64,000 nt of DNA. Origin: Alkalicella caledoniensis. GTDB taxonomy: Bacteria > Bacillota > Proteinivoracia > Proteinivoracales > Proteinivoracaceae. Numbering within the stretch: position 1 is the stretch's first letter; each line of letters starts with the position of its first letter. Position numbers and translations under genes: made by a program. Under the pieces are notes generated by a model, which saw only the letters and a program-made list of their open reading frames with translations, was not told where the DNA came from and searched no databases. The stretch spans positions 682,001-746,000 of the forward strand of contig NZ_CP058559.1 of NCBI RefSeq assembly GCF_014467015.1, written 5' to 3'. Shown here one piece after another: positions 46,164-55,178 of the stretch.

Positions 46164-48493
46164 CTATCCCCAAAACTTATCTAGTTTTTCTGTCAACTGC
46201 TTTGAATTTGATATATATTCTAGGCTCTGCCAATGGGTAGGAAACAGCTTGCGATAGCGAAAATCCCCATACCTCTTATCCATTAGTAGTATGACTCCTT
46301 CATCATTTTCTGTACGTATAACCCTTCCCACACCTTGTAAAACCTTGTTGAAACCAGGGTACATATATGAATAATCAAACCCCCTATGTCCGTGGCTAAA
46401 GTGATCCATGATAAGATCCCTTTCTAAACACATCTGCGGCAATCCCACCCCAACTATGGCAGCTCCGATAAGTCTTCTGCCCACTAAGTCAATTCCTTCT
46501 GAGAAAATACCTCCAAGGACTCCGAAAGCTAAAAAATGTTTTTCATCTTGGGATTGGAAAAGTTCTAAAAATTCCTCCCTCATTTGCTCTCCCATTTCAC
46601 CTTTTGTATAGCAGTTTCAATATCAGGGTAGCTTTCTATAAACAAATCGTACACTCGATTCATAAAGGCGTAGGATGGGAAAAAAGCGAAATAATTGCCT
46701 TTCTTGCTATTTATAAAGTTATATAGATTTTCTGATATCTTTAAATAGTTATCTTCCCTATCTTTATAATAGGTGGAGATAGTTTTATCTACTATAACTT
46801 TCATGTTATTTTTATCAAATGGGGAAGAAAGCCCTAAGATATAATCGTCTTCATTTCCGCCTAATAGATCTTTATAGTACTCTGTAGGGTTTAAAGTTGC
46901 AGAAAAAAATACAGTACCTGATGCCCTGTCAATGGCTTCCTTTAATAGTTCTGTGGGGTTTAGGCAAAACATCTTGATTTTCATGTCTGAACCCAATACT
47001 TCCCAATAAGTAACATGATTTTTAGAGTAGTACTCACTTATCTTGATGAATTGATATACTTTAAAAAATAAATCTAACAACAAACTATTTTCCTCTTCAT
47101 TTTCCATAAGATACTTTTCCGTAACCGTTAGAAATCCATGCAACATAGGATATAGTTCTTTAGGCTCTTCCTTTTGAGTATAATTTTCCTTTTCTCCACA
47201 ATTGTTCTTTAACTCTAAAAAGTAGGAATTTATTTTATTTAAAGCCTTAATTATCCCTTTGTCCTTCTTATCTAATGATTTTTTGACATCTAAGAAGTTT
47301 CTTTTGAATAATTCCGCCGAAAACATTTCCCTGGCTCTATCCACAAGGTTGTGTGCTTCATCAACTAAAAAAACGTAGTTTTTATCATTGTCTTGAAAGA
47401 AGCGTTTTAAGTAGACCCTAGGATCGAAGGCATAATTGTAGTCACATATAACTAGGTCTGCCCAAATAGCAACATCTAATCCATACTCAAAGGGGCAAAC
47501 CTTATGCAAAATGGCATACTTTTGAATTATATCCCGTGTTATAATGCTCTCTTTTTCTAGAATTTGCAAAATTGCGTCATTGACTCTATCGAAGTGTCCC
47601 TTAGCATAGGGGCAGTAATCAGGGTTACACTTAGTTTCATCCATAAAGCATATCTTATCCTTTGCAGTTAAGGTTATGGACTTTAACTTTAAACCCTTAT
47701 GAGACATTTTGTCCACAGCTTCTTCTGCCACCTGCCGAGTAATGGTTTTTGCTGTAAGATAAAATATTTTCTCAACTCTATCTTCTCCCATGGCTTTAAC
47801 TGTTGGAAAAAGTGTTGAGATGGTTTTACCGATACCAGTAGGTGCTTGAAAATAGCCTTTTTTACCATCTTTAATAGTTTTATAAACAGCTACTGCAAGC
47901 TCCCTTTGGCCTTTTCTATAGGTTTGAAATGGGAATTGTGCAGCTGCAATGGAGCTATTTCTAATTACCTGCCATTTTGACATCAGCTCAACCCACTGGG
48001 AGTATTTACCTATCAGGTCGTAAAGAAAGTTTTTTAGTTCTTCTTTACTATGTGTTTGTATTATTTTTTTTGTTTCACCTGTGTCGATATTGTAGTAGGT
48101 TAACTGTAGGTCTACACCACTTAATCCCTGGACATGACAGTAAATGTAACCGTAACATTTTACTTGGCCCCAATGTAAAGGATTATCACCTTTAACGTCA
48201 TCAAGATCTCTAGTGGTTGATTTTATTTCATCTACAATTATCCTGTCACCTTCAAGTAGTATGCCATCAGCTCTACCTTCTAAGGATATTTGGAAGTCTT
48301 TATAGGCAGTATTATATTTTAAGGTAACCTCTGGTGTGTAGTTTTCTTTATAAGATTTCTGCACTTTTTGATGAGCCCGGGTTCCTTCCACTGCCCTAAC
48401 TGAACTTCCTATAGCCTTCGTGTCTAAATCTCCAGCTCTACCCACAAATTCTACAAGATTACGTATGGATATTTTTATTTCCCTATTACTCAT
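46164..48493 (-). pseudogene. Nuclease-fused DinG/XPD-type DNA helicase split by a -1 frameshift
   Basis: Two frames read as one protein of about 775 residues. The first (to 46580) has an N-terminal RecB/Cas4-like nuclease segment (GRADGILLEGD, VDEIKSTTRD), Walker A APTGIGKT, Fe-S-type cysteines (CFMDETKCNPDYCPYAKG and CPFEYG), box DEAHNL and the second RecA fold. It ends in KVKWESK. The second (46164-46595) gives the rest (FLAFGVLGGIFSEGIDL, QGVGRVIR). Restoring one base in the A4 run at 46602-46605 rejoins them as KGEMGEQ. Motif VI is lost from the first piece, so it is probably inactive unless the shift is programmed or a sequencing error. Confidence 0.82.
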
Positions 48494-48640
48494 ATTAAGA
48501 CCCACTTTACTTTTTCTTAACCTTTATTTTAGCAGAAATCCTATCTTTTTGTTCATCTGTTTTTTTCCTTAATTCTCAATTGTAGTATCTAGGGTCAATG
48601 TATCTGGAAACTCCCTTAATTCCACAAAAGTACCGAAAAT

Positions 48641-49318
48641 TTATTTAAAGTCCACGTGCTTACTTATATACAAGCTATTCCCACTGTATTTAAACTGAAA
48701 TATCAACTCATCTACATATTCCGCCCAACGGTCCACCCTTTTACTTCCCGATAAATTTTCATTTTCTATTTTATAATTAGCTTCTGATATTAAATCTAAG
48801 AGAGCTTTAGTATCATGGGAAATTGCGTACATCTCATCAATCATTGACTGGGGTATATTATTGTTATTTCCATTGAATAATACGCTATTTATATGCCAAA
48901 TTAACTGTGAATTGAATCTATAAAAAGATTTCTGTTTATCCCAGTTATAGTCAAAAAGTATTCTTTCATAGCTGGCCATGGAAAAAGTTACGGCTTGCAC
49001 TTCCTCTAGCTTTTGAATTTTCGTTTCATGGCTATGTTGGTCCCAATCTGTCATAAGGTCATCGATACTTAGCACAAGTGCCTCCATATCTTCTATTATT
49101 CTACTTGTTACATAACTATGGTTTTTATCTATAATGAGCATGATCTGCTCTCTAGAGTAGAGCATGTAAGCATTTATTCCCAGTGTACAAAATAACAAAA
49201 TTATTAATGATGTCATAATAACTTTAAATTTCTCATGAAACATTTTTTTCTCAATGCTAATTCCTATGTAATTGAGTACTAAGAATAAAAGGATTGCTGG
49301 GATTATATAGTATAACAT
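48641..49318 (-). CDS. Membrane protein of unknown function (downstream member of a pair)
   Basis: 225 residues. Two hydrophobic helices near the N-terminus (about 2-19 and 36-56) followed by a helical extracytoplasmic region with many charged residues; no family recognised. Its start is 3 bp after the stop of the 240-residue gene, so they are co-translated and probably work together. Confidence 0.65.
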   Translation of the reverse strand: MLYYIIPAILLFLVLNYIGISIEKKMFHEKFKVIMTSLIILLFCTLGINAYMLYSREQIMLIIDKNHSYVTSRIIEDMEALVLSIDDLMTDWDQHSHETKIQKLEEVQAVTFSMASYERILFDYNWDKQKSFYRFNSQLIWHINSVLFNGNNNNIPQSMIDEMYAISHDTKALLDLISEANYKIENENLSGSKRVDRWAEYVDELIFQFKYSGNSLYISKHVDFK

Positions 49319-49321
49319 CTA

Positions 49322-50044
49322 TTATCCCTCCCTTTTTATTGATAAATATTTTTCGTGTATTTCCCTAAGCATTTCAGGTGTAACAGTTCTACCAGCGGAA
49401 ATGGTTTCTCCCAGTGGAGAAAATACTTCCTTTATCTTCTTAAATTCCCCTTGAACATATTCAATAGACGTTATATCATTGTAGTCTAATTTTGAAGTTA
49501 TTACTTGCCACTTATAGGAAAGATCTGCAGAAAAATTACTAAAGTCTAGGGATTGGTAGTCTTTATTGGTATTTATATAGTATTGATTTAAATCAATTGC
49601 CATCTGTTCAAGTCTTTGCATATCCCTAATAGTGGGGTTTAGCTCACTCACTAATTCTTGTCTAAGCACCAAAATTCTAGGATTCTCCACTCCTGGATTA
49701 TCATTTATTCGCTTTACCACATTGGCAGTTCTTACAACCACATTTTCAGCAGCTTTATTAAACTCACTAGAGATATAGTTTCTATATCTTTGGTTATATC
49801 CTTCTTTAGCTTCAGTGTGTAAATGATAATTGAATCCTATGGAAATAATGACAACAATCAGTAGAAATAGCATGTACTTTGACTTATCACTAATATAGGA
49901 TATAATCTTCCCTATACTAACTTTTTCTTTGTGCAATTCCCCTGTATATAGATTTGCAATGGCGTATATTGCCAACACTATAAACAAAAAAGGTATAATA
50001 GTAATAACAGTCAAAAACAAATCAAAAACTGGGTAAAGATTCAT
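49322..50044 (-). CDS. Membrane protein of unknown function (upstream member of a pair)
   Basis: 240 residues with two N-terminal helices (about 9-31 and 53-70), followed by an extracytoplasmic alpha-helical domain. Same plan as the next gene (two helices and a helical ectodomain), suggesting an old duplication, although identity is low by eye. GGGGGGC precedes the ATG. No known domain. Confidence 0.65.
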   Translation of the reverse strand: MNLYPVFDLFLTVITIIPFLFIVLAIYAIANLYTGELHKEKVSIGKIISYISDKSKYMLFLLIVVIISIGFNYHLHTEAKEGYNQRYRNYISSEFNKAAENVVVRTANVVKRINDNPGVENPRILVLRQELVSELNPTIRDMQRLEQMAIDLNQYYINTNKDYQSLDFSNFSADLSYKWQVITSKLDYNDITSIEYVQGEFKKIKEVFSPLGETISAGRTVTPEMLREIHEKYLSIKREG

Positions 50045-50215
50045 CTTTTGCCCCCCCTTAGTAATGCTTCATAGTTTGTATTTCGATAAAGGGGTTAGAA
50101 TTACCTGCCATAGTCTAAAATATTGTAAGTAATCAGATTCTCAGTCCTTGTGTTTTGTAAGGTATGTTATAATTACAGTATAGTTAATTTAGCTTTTTAT
50201 AGGAGGGAATTTTTT

Positions 50216-50917
50216 ATGGATTGTGGTTGTGATAGATGTAGGAATAAGCTCTGTGCTAGCAAGGTACCTATATTTGCCAATTTAAATGATAACGAGTTAT
50301 TAGATATAATCAAGATGACTGGTCACAGGGAGTTTTTAAAGGGTGAAAGTATTTTTTTTGAAGGTGATAGTGCAAATACTCTCTATATAATCAATCAAGG
50401 TAAGATAAAGCTATCTAAATTTACAAGGGATGGCAAACAACAAATTCTTCATATATTATCTGACGGGGACTTCTTCGGAGAGCTCAATTTACTTAAAGGT
50501 GGGCAGTATAATTTTGATGCCGATGCAATCACAAAGGTTAAACTTTGTACAATAACTAAAGAGCAACTTAAGGATTTAATACTGACTAGACCAGAAATAG
50601 GCCTTAAAATTCTTGAAGTTGTAGGGGAGCGCTTAGCTGGTGTGGAAAGTTTGGCGCAACACCTAGCCACTAACGATGTGGAGTCAAGAATAGCTTTTTT
50701 ACTATATGAACTAAAGGATAGACACGGTAAAAAAACCCCAGATGGTACTATGATAGAACTACCCTTAACCCGTGAAGAAATGTCAAACTACACAGGAGTA
50801 GCCAGGGAAACAATAAGCCGTAAACTCCAAAAAATGCAATCAGACGGAGTAGTAAAACTAGAAGGTACCCGCAAAATCCTAGTCATAGACGAAGACGCCC
50901 TCGAAGATCTGATTTAA
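50216..50917 (+). CDS. CRP/FNR-family regulator with N-terminal Cys cluster
   Basis: 233 residues from ATG at 50216, set by AGGAGGG. The N-terminus MDCGCDRCRNKLC has four closely spaced Cys, suited to an Fe-S cluster or metal. A cyclic-nucleotide-type beta-barrel (about 20-135: FFEGDSANTLYIINQGKIKL, DGDFFGELNL) precedes a winged helix with TGVARETISRKLQKM. The recognition helix is FNR-like. The next gene is the di-iron repair protein Ric, so sensing of oxygen, nitric oxide or redox stress is likely. The long frame start at 50150 has no site. Confidence 0.88.
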   Translation: MDCGCDRCRNKLCASKVPIFANLNDNELLDIIKMTGHREFLKGESIFFEGDSANTLYIINQGKIKLSKFTRDGKQQILHILSDGDFFGELNLLKGGQYNFDADAITKVKLCTITKEQLKDLILTRPEIGLKILEVVGERLAGVESLAQHLATNDVESRIAFLLYELKDRHGKKTPDGTMIELPLTREEMSNYTGVARETISRKLQKMQSDGVVKLEGTRKILVIDEDALEDLI

Positions 50918-50922
50918 GGAAA

Positions 50923-50979
50923 CGGGGTAAGGCTACAGTTATCCAATAATGGATAACTGTAGCGACCCCCTATTTTTTT
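50923..50979. terminator. Palindromic terminator family member 1
   Basis: CGGGGTA-A-GGCTACAGTTATCC and its partner enclose AATAAT; the stem spans 50923-50968 with small mismatches, followed by TATTTTTTTG. Same family as 51769, 62524 and 63401, but with TA where the IS110 copies have core TC. Confidence 0.85.
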
Positions 50980-51062
50980 GACGTTTTTTGACCCCAGTCA
51001 CAGATAATTATGTTCTCCTATCTTATAATTAAGTTAACAAAATAAATTAGGAGATGATTTTA

Positions 51063-51761
51063 ATGACAACTTTCAATAAAAAACAAAAAATTGGTAGAAT
51101 CGCAGGAACTTTTTCTAAGGCTAAAGAAATATTAAAGGAGTTTGAAGTGGATTTTTGCTGTGGTGGTGATAGACTTCTTGAGGTAGCCCTTGTGAAGCAA
51201 AACATAGATGAAAATGCTATTATATCTAGGCTAAACGCTGAGTATGATAAGTTTATCGCATCAATGGAGAAAGAAACTAATTGGAGGGAAGCTAGCTTAG
51301 CTGATTTGATCCAATACATCGAAGATAAACACCATACATTTATGAAGCAAGAGCTTCCAGTAACAGACGCTTATCTAAAGAAAATCTTAGCTGTTCACTT
51401 TGAGGAAAATGGAGAGATGCTATTGCAACTAAACAAGATGTTCAGTGCACTTAAAGCTGAGCTTGAGGAACATTTAATCAAAGAAGAAGTAAGCCTTTTC
51501 CCATTGATTAAGAAGTATGAGCAAGATCCAACCCAAGAAAATCTAGATAAAGTTTTTAAGGTAATGGAAGAAACGGAAAGTGAACATGATGCAGCAGGTG
51601 ATATTCTTAAAGCCATGAGAAAGATCACTGAAGGCTACAAAGTGCCAGAAGACACCTGCCCAACATTTGAAACAACATATGCCAAAATAAAAGCTATAGA
51701 AAACGACTTATTCAACCACATTCACCTAGAAAACAATGTTTTGTTTGATAGATTGAAGTAA
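51063..51761 (+). CDS. ric: Ric/ScdA-type di-iron repair protein
   Basis: 232 residues from ATG at 51063 (AGGAG nine bases upstream). An N-terminal ScdA-type domain with FEVDFCCGGDRLLEVAL (about 23-39) is followed by a hemerythrin-like four-helix bundle with HHTFMKQELP, EEHLIKEEVSLFP, ESEHDAAGDIL and HIHLENNVLF supplying the di-iron His/Glu ligands. Ric proteins repair Fe-S clusters damaged by oxidants or nitric oxide. Its original terminator is now broken by IS110 copy 1. Confidence 0.92.
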   Translation: MTTFNKKQKIGRIAGTFSKAKEILKEFEVDFCCGGDRLLEVALVKQNIDENAIISRLNAEYDKFIASMEKETNWREASLADLIQYIEDKHHTFMKQELPVTDAYLKKILAVHFEENGEMLLQLNKMFSALKAELEEHLIKEEVSLFPLIKKYEQDPTQENLDKVFKVMEETESEHDAAGDILKAMRKITEGYKVPEDTCPTFETTYAKIKAIENDLFNHIHLENNVLFDRLK

Positions 51762-51768
51762 ATATTTT

Positions 51769-51813
51769 CGGGGTCAGGCTTCAATTATCCAATAATGGAT
51801 AATTGAAGCCTGA
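51769..51813. terminator. Palindromic terminator family member 2, interrupted by IS110 copy 1
   Basis: CGGGGTCAGGCTTCAATTAT opens a palindrome with loop AATAAT and the right arm to CCTGA at 51813. The missing CCCCG and T8 lie at 53401-53413, beyond the IS. Rejoined, it is a perfect 22-bp-arm terminator between ric and hydA. Confidence 0.85.
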
Positions 51814-51946
51814 ACATCCCGTTGATTTTGTCAAGTATAGATACTAATTTTCATATTTTTGAATTGCTTACTTTATATGTAATTATGTAGGTAAACATAT
51901 CCTACCATTGAAAATCACTGTTTAAATTTTTAAATTTTAGCAGTGG

Positions 51947-53146
51947 TTATTTTTCTATTTCTTTTTGTATATACATACGATCATTCTTAACCATACTCCA
52001 TATGACCCTTGTTAAATGGCGTCCCAGTGATCTTAGTGCTTGATTATATTTCTTGCCCTCAGCCCGTTTTTTTTCATAGTATTTCTTCGATTGGTCAACC
52101 GACCGTATGTGAATACCTAGTGCAGCCATCATCGCTTTTTTTGCCCTCTTATTGACCTGTCTCGGTGTTTTGGTACCTTGGTAGTCTCCAGAACTATTGT
52201 CCACTGGTGCCATCCCTAGATAGATTGCAAGACCAGCTTCAGATGTAAACCTTTGCATTGTACCAATTTCTCCTGCGATTTCACAAGAGGTTACTATGCC
52301 AAAACCAGGTATGCTCTCAATGATTGTCGCTAACCGAGATTGCTCAAGTAATATCTTCATCTGACTTTCCATCAGTTCTATCTTTTTCTTTAGTTCTAAT
52401 ATTCGTTTAGCATCATCATATATCATTGGACCTACCCAATCTACTTCTTTGCCAAAAGAAGCTATTTCTTGCCAAGAGACAATCTTTTCTGAAAGCGCTT
52501 TACCAATACCAGGTAGCTTCTGTAAGGTTGTTCTCCTTACTTTCGCTGTTTTTCTAAGGTCAGATTTTAAGCTTAAAAGCCTTAATACATAATCTGCACT
52601 AACATCCTTAAATACATCAATAAATCCAGGGCATACAGATTGTAAATCTGCTTGCATACGATTAAGTAATGTCACTTTTTCATCAACTAATTGGCGCCGT
52701 CTACGACTTATGCGTTTAAGTTTGATTTGAGTTTCTTCTACATCATAAACTTCTTGAAGCGTTTCTTTAGCTTGTCCCATAAATGGTACCATGTTCATCA
52801 AGGTTACGATTTCTTTAGCATCAATACTATCGGTTTTAGCAGGGGCTGAAAATATTTCTTTAAAACGAGCTAGCTTTAGATTATTAACATTTAAGAGTTT
52901 ATACCCTTTTCCTTTAATCATCTGATCAAGGGGCCTTGCGTAACCATTTGTACCTTCCATTCCTACTGCTACATTAGATACCTTAAGTTGGCGCGCTTGG
53001 TTAGCAATACGACTAAAAAAGTATTTGAACCCATCTTCGTTATGGGGAATCTCAAATTGGTCCACAATACCTTTAGCGCCTCCAATTGCTACATGATGTT
53101 TGCGATAACCTACATCTACACCAACTAAAAGTTGTTGCTGTTGCAT
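51947..53146 (-). CDS. IS110-family (DEDD + serine) transposase/recombinase, copy 1
   Basis: 399 residues. The N-terminal RuvC-like DEDD domain begins LLVGVDVGYRKHHVAIGG, with EGTNGYARPL, KTDSIDAKEI and later acidic residues. A coiled-coil region follows (about 130-290), then Transposase_20 with SIPGFGIVTSCEIAGEIG and the catalytic Ser region APVDNSSGDYQG. ATG at 53146 follows GGAGGG; an in-frame GTG 15 bases earlier overlaps that site. The protein is identical to copy 2. It would use the bridge RNA encoded just upstream. Confidence 0.94.
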   Translation of the reverse strand: MQQQQLLVGVDVGYRKHHVAIGGAKGIVDQFEIPHNEDGFKYFFSRIANQARQLKVSNVAVGMEGTNGYARPLDQMIKGKGYKLLNVNNLKLARFKEIFSAPAKTDSIDAKEIVTLMNMVPFMGQAKETLQEVYDVEETQIKLKRISRRRRQLVDEKVTLLNRMQADLQSVCPGFIDVFKDVSADYVLRLLSLKSDLRKTAKVRRTTLQKLPGIGKALSEKIVSWQEIASFGKEVDWVGPMIYDDAKRILELKKKIELMESQMKILLEQSRLATIIESIPGFGIVTSCEIAGEIGTMQRFTSEAGLAIYLGMAPVDNSSGDYQGTKTPRQVNKRAKKAMMAALGIHIRSVDQSKKYYEKKRAEGKKYNQALRSLGRHLTRVIWSMVKNDRMYIQKEIEK

Positions 53147-53174
53147 GTTTTTCCCTCCCACCTAATTTTTGCAC

Positions 53175-53345
53175 CCAAGTGTGTTGTAATCCAACGTTAC
53201 GTCTACCAACAGAGCCACTTCCCGTAGGACGGCATCATCCCGGTCAACTTTACGGATACAACAAAAACGAGGGCGGCATTTCAGGACCGAGTTAACTCAT
53301 AAATGAGCAACTAACCCCAGGAGCCACACCCTCGTTTAGTTATAT
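53175..53345 (-). ncRNA. Predicted IS110 bridge RNA, copy 1
   Basis: Same sequence as 60990-61160 in opposite orientation. Target-binding loop stem and donor-binding loop stem as described for copy 2. Limits are approximate. Confidence 0.75.
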
Positions 53346-53411
53346 TTTAACATATATTGATTACTTTTTCGAGGGTATGACCATATATTTCTATGGTAGA
53401 CCCCGTTTTTT

Positions 53412-55160
53412 TTAGATTCTTTCTTTAGGTGTATATGTGGTATGCAGTAGTTTGTGTGCTTTTTCGCTATATGGTTTATCGAAGTATTCCTCGTACATTT
53501 TTAATACTTCTTTGTTTAGATGTGATTTCCTTACGTTCTTTCTTTGATCTTCTTGGTAAATGGCCTTTTGTCTTGCTTTTACTACCTCTTCGTTGCCGTA
53601 GTGATATGGCTGACCTCCACCACCGATACATCCACCAGGGCATGCCATTATTTCTATTGCATGGTATTGGGATTGGCCATTTCTTATATCCTCAAGCAGC
53701 TTGCGGGCGTTTCCTAAACCATGGGCTATTCCTATGTTTAGCTCCATGCCGTTTACTTGTACTTTTCCTTCTCTAAGCCCTTCAATACCTCGTAATTGCT
53801 CATACTCAATCTGCTCTAGCTCTTCACCAGTTTTCCACTCGTGAACAGTCCTTACTGCGGCCTCTATAACTCCACCAGTTGTTCCGAAAATTACTGATGC
53901 ACCTGTAGTTACTCCAAGTGGGTGATCATAATCTTCATCGGGTAGTTTATCAAAATCAATGCCTGCTTCTTTAAACATCATAGCAAGTTCTCTCGTTGTT
54001 ATAACTATATCTACATTTTCATGGTCGTCGATGGAAAGCTCAGTCCTTGCAGCCTCTGCTTTTTTCGCAACACATGGCATTATTGACACTACAGTTATAT
54101 CTTCTGGGTTTATATTATGTTTTTCTGCATAGTAAGTCTTTATAATTGTTCCCACCATTATATGGGGTGATTTACAAGATGAAGGTATGTCAACGAGATC
54201 AGGAAATTGATGCTCTATAAAACTTACCCAAGCTGGGCAACAGCTTGTAAGCATGGGTAAGGTTCCTCCATTTTCTAGACGATGAAGTAGTTCACTAGCT
54301 TCCTCTAATATAGTTACATCGGCACCGAAGTCTGTGTCAAATACTTTATCAAATCCTATTCTCCTAAGACCTGCCGCTAGTTTGCCAGTAACAATGGTCC
54401 CTGGTTTCATTCCAAAGAGTTCTCCTAAAGCCACACGTATGGCTGGAGCTGTTTGAACAACAACATATTTTTTCGGGTTTCTAAGGGCTTCCCAAACCTT
54501 TGGTACATGGTTCACTTCAGTTAAGGCTGCAGTGGGACAAACTGCCACACAGCCACCACAGTAAGTACATGAAGTTTCTACCATTGGTAGGTTAAAAGCT
54601 GGTCCCACAGTTGTTTCAAATCCGCGATTTAGGGCAGAAAGTATTCCACATGTTTGAACAGCGTTACAAGCTGTTTCGCAACGTCTACACAAAATACATT
54701 TATCCTGGTTCTTTATAACTGCCTGACTAGATGTATCTAGATGAAATGAGTTTCTTTCTCCAGAGTAATGAATTTCCCTTATACCTAATTCATGGGCCAG
54801 TGCTTGAAGCTCACATTGCAAGTTCTTTTGACAAACCAAACAATCTGTAGGATGATTCGATAAAAGTAACTCCACTGAAAGCCTTCTAGCAGTAATTGCT
54901 TTCATAGTATCTGTTCTTATATTCATGCCATCATTTACAGGTGTGGCACAAGCGGGAGCTAGCCGTGGACTTCCTTCTACATCAACCATACATACCCTGC
55001 ATGATGCTGTTCTATTGACCATCTTTAAATCGTGCAAATCTAAGTGACACAGTGTAGGAATCTTAACTCCTGCCTCCACTGCAGCATTTAAAATTGTATA
55101 CTCCCGGGGCACAGTTACCTCTTTATCATTTATTGTAACTGTCACTTTTTTTCCTTCCAT
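53412..55160 (-). CDS. hydA: [FeFe]-hydrogenase catalytic subunit (NAD-linked, multi-subunit type)
   Basis: 582 residues. N-terminal [2Fe-2S] domain (CHLDLHDLKMVNRTASCRVC), His-ligated cluster (NHPTDCLVCQKNLQC), two [4Fe-4S] motifs (CILCRRCETACNAV and CTYCGGCVAVCP), then the H-cluster motifs TSCCPAW, MPCVAKK and ACPGGCIGGGG, and the small-subunit-like tail. It lacks the extra C-terminal [2Fe-2S] domain present in some trimeric bifurcating enzymes. With HydB and HydC it exchanges electrons between H2 and NAD(H), possibly ferredoxin. Last gene of the operon; the stop lies on the T-run of the broken terminator. Confidence 0.94.
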   Translation of the reverse strand: MEGKKVTVTINDKEVTVPREYTILNAAVEAGVKIPTLCHLDLHDLKMVNRTASCRVCMVDVEGSPRLAPACATPVNDGMNIRTDTMKAITARRLSVELLLSNHPTDCLVCQKNLQCELQALAHELGIREIHYSGERNSFHLDTSSQAVIKNQDKCILCRRCETACNAVQTCGILSALNRGFETTVGPAFNLPMVETSCTYCGGCVAVCPTAALTEVNHVPKVWEALRNPKKYVVVQTAPAIRVALGELFGMKPGTIVTGKLAAGLRRIGFDKVFDTDFGADVTILEEASELLHRLENGGTLPMLTSCCPAWVSFIEHQFPDLVDIPSSCKSPHIMVGTIIKTYYAEKHNINPEDITVVSIMPCVAKKAEAARTELSIDDHENVDIVITTRELAMMFKEAGIDFDKLPDEDYDHPLGVTTGASVIFGTTGGVIEAAVRTVHEWKTGEELEQIEYEQLRGIEGLREGKVQVNGMELNIGIAHGLGNARKLLEDIRNGQSQYHAIEIMACPGGCIGGGGQPYHYGNEEVVKARQKAIYQEDQRKNVRKSHLNKEVLKMYEEYFDKPYSEKAHKLLHTTYTPKERI

Positions 55161-55178
55161 TATTACACCACCTTAAGT

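Larger units (their letters stand above)
51812..53400 (-). mobile_element. IS110-family insertion sequence, copy 1 (1589 bp including both core dinucleotides)
   Basis: Boundaries were set by comparison with copy 2 at 60935-62523. Both copies are 1589 bp counting the flanking TC core at each end. Left end (at 53400) begins TC-TACCATAG; right end (at 51812) ends CGGGATGT-TC. There is no terminal inverted repeat or target duplication beyond the 2-bp core. The element has a long 5' non-coding end, a single transposase gene and about 135 bp 3' of it. Confidence 0.93.

Noticed and set aside
46596-46610. Programmed -1 frameshift in the helicase
   Set aside because: The sequence ACAAAAG is not a tandem slippery heptamer and no stimulatory structure was noticed; base loss in A4 is simpler.
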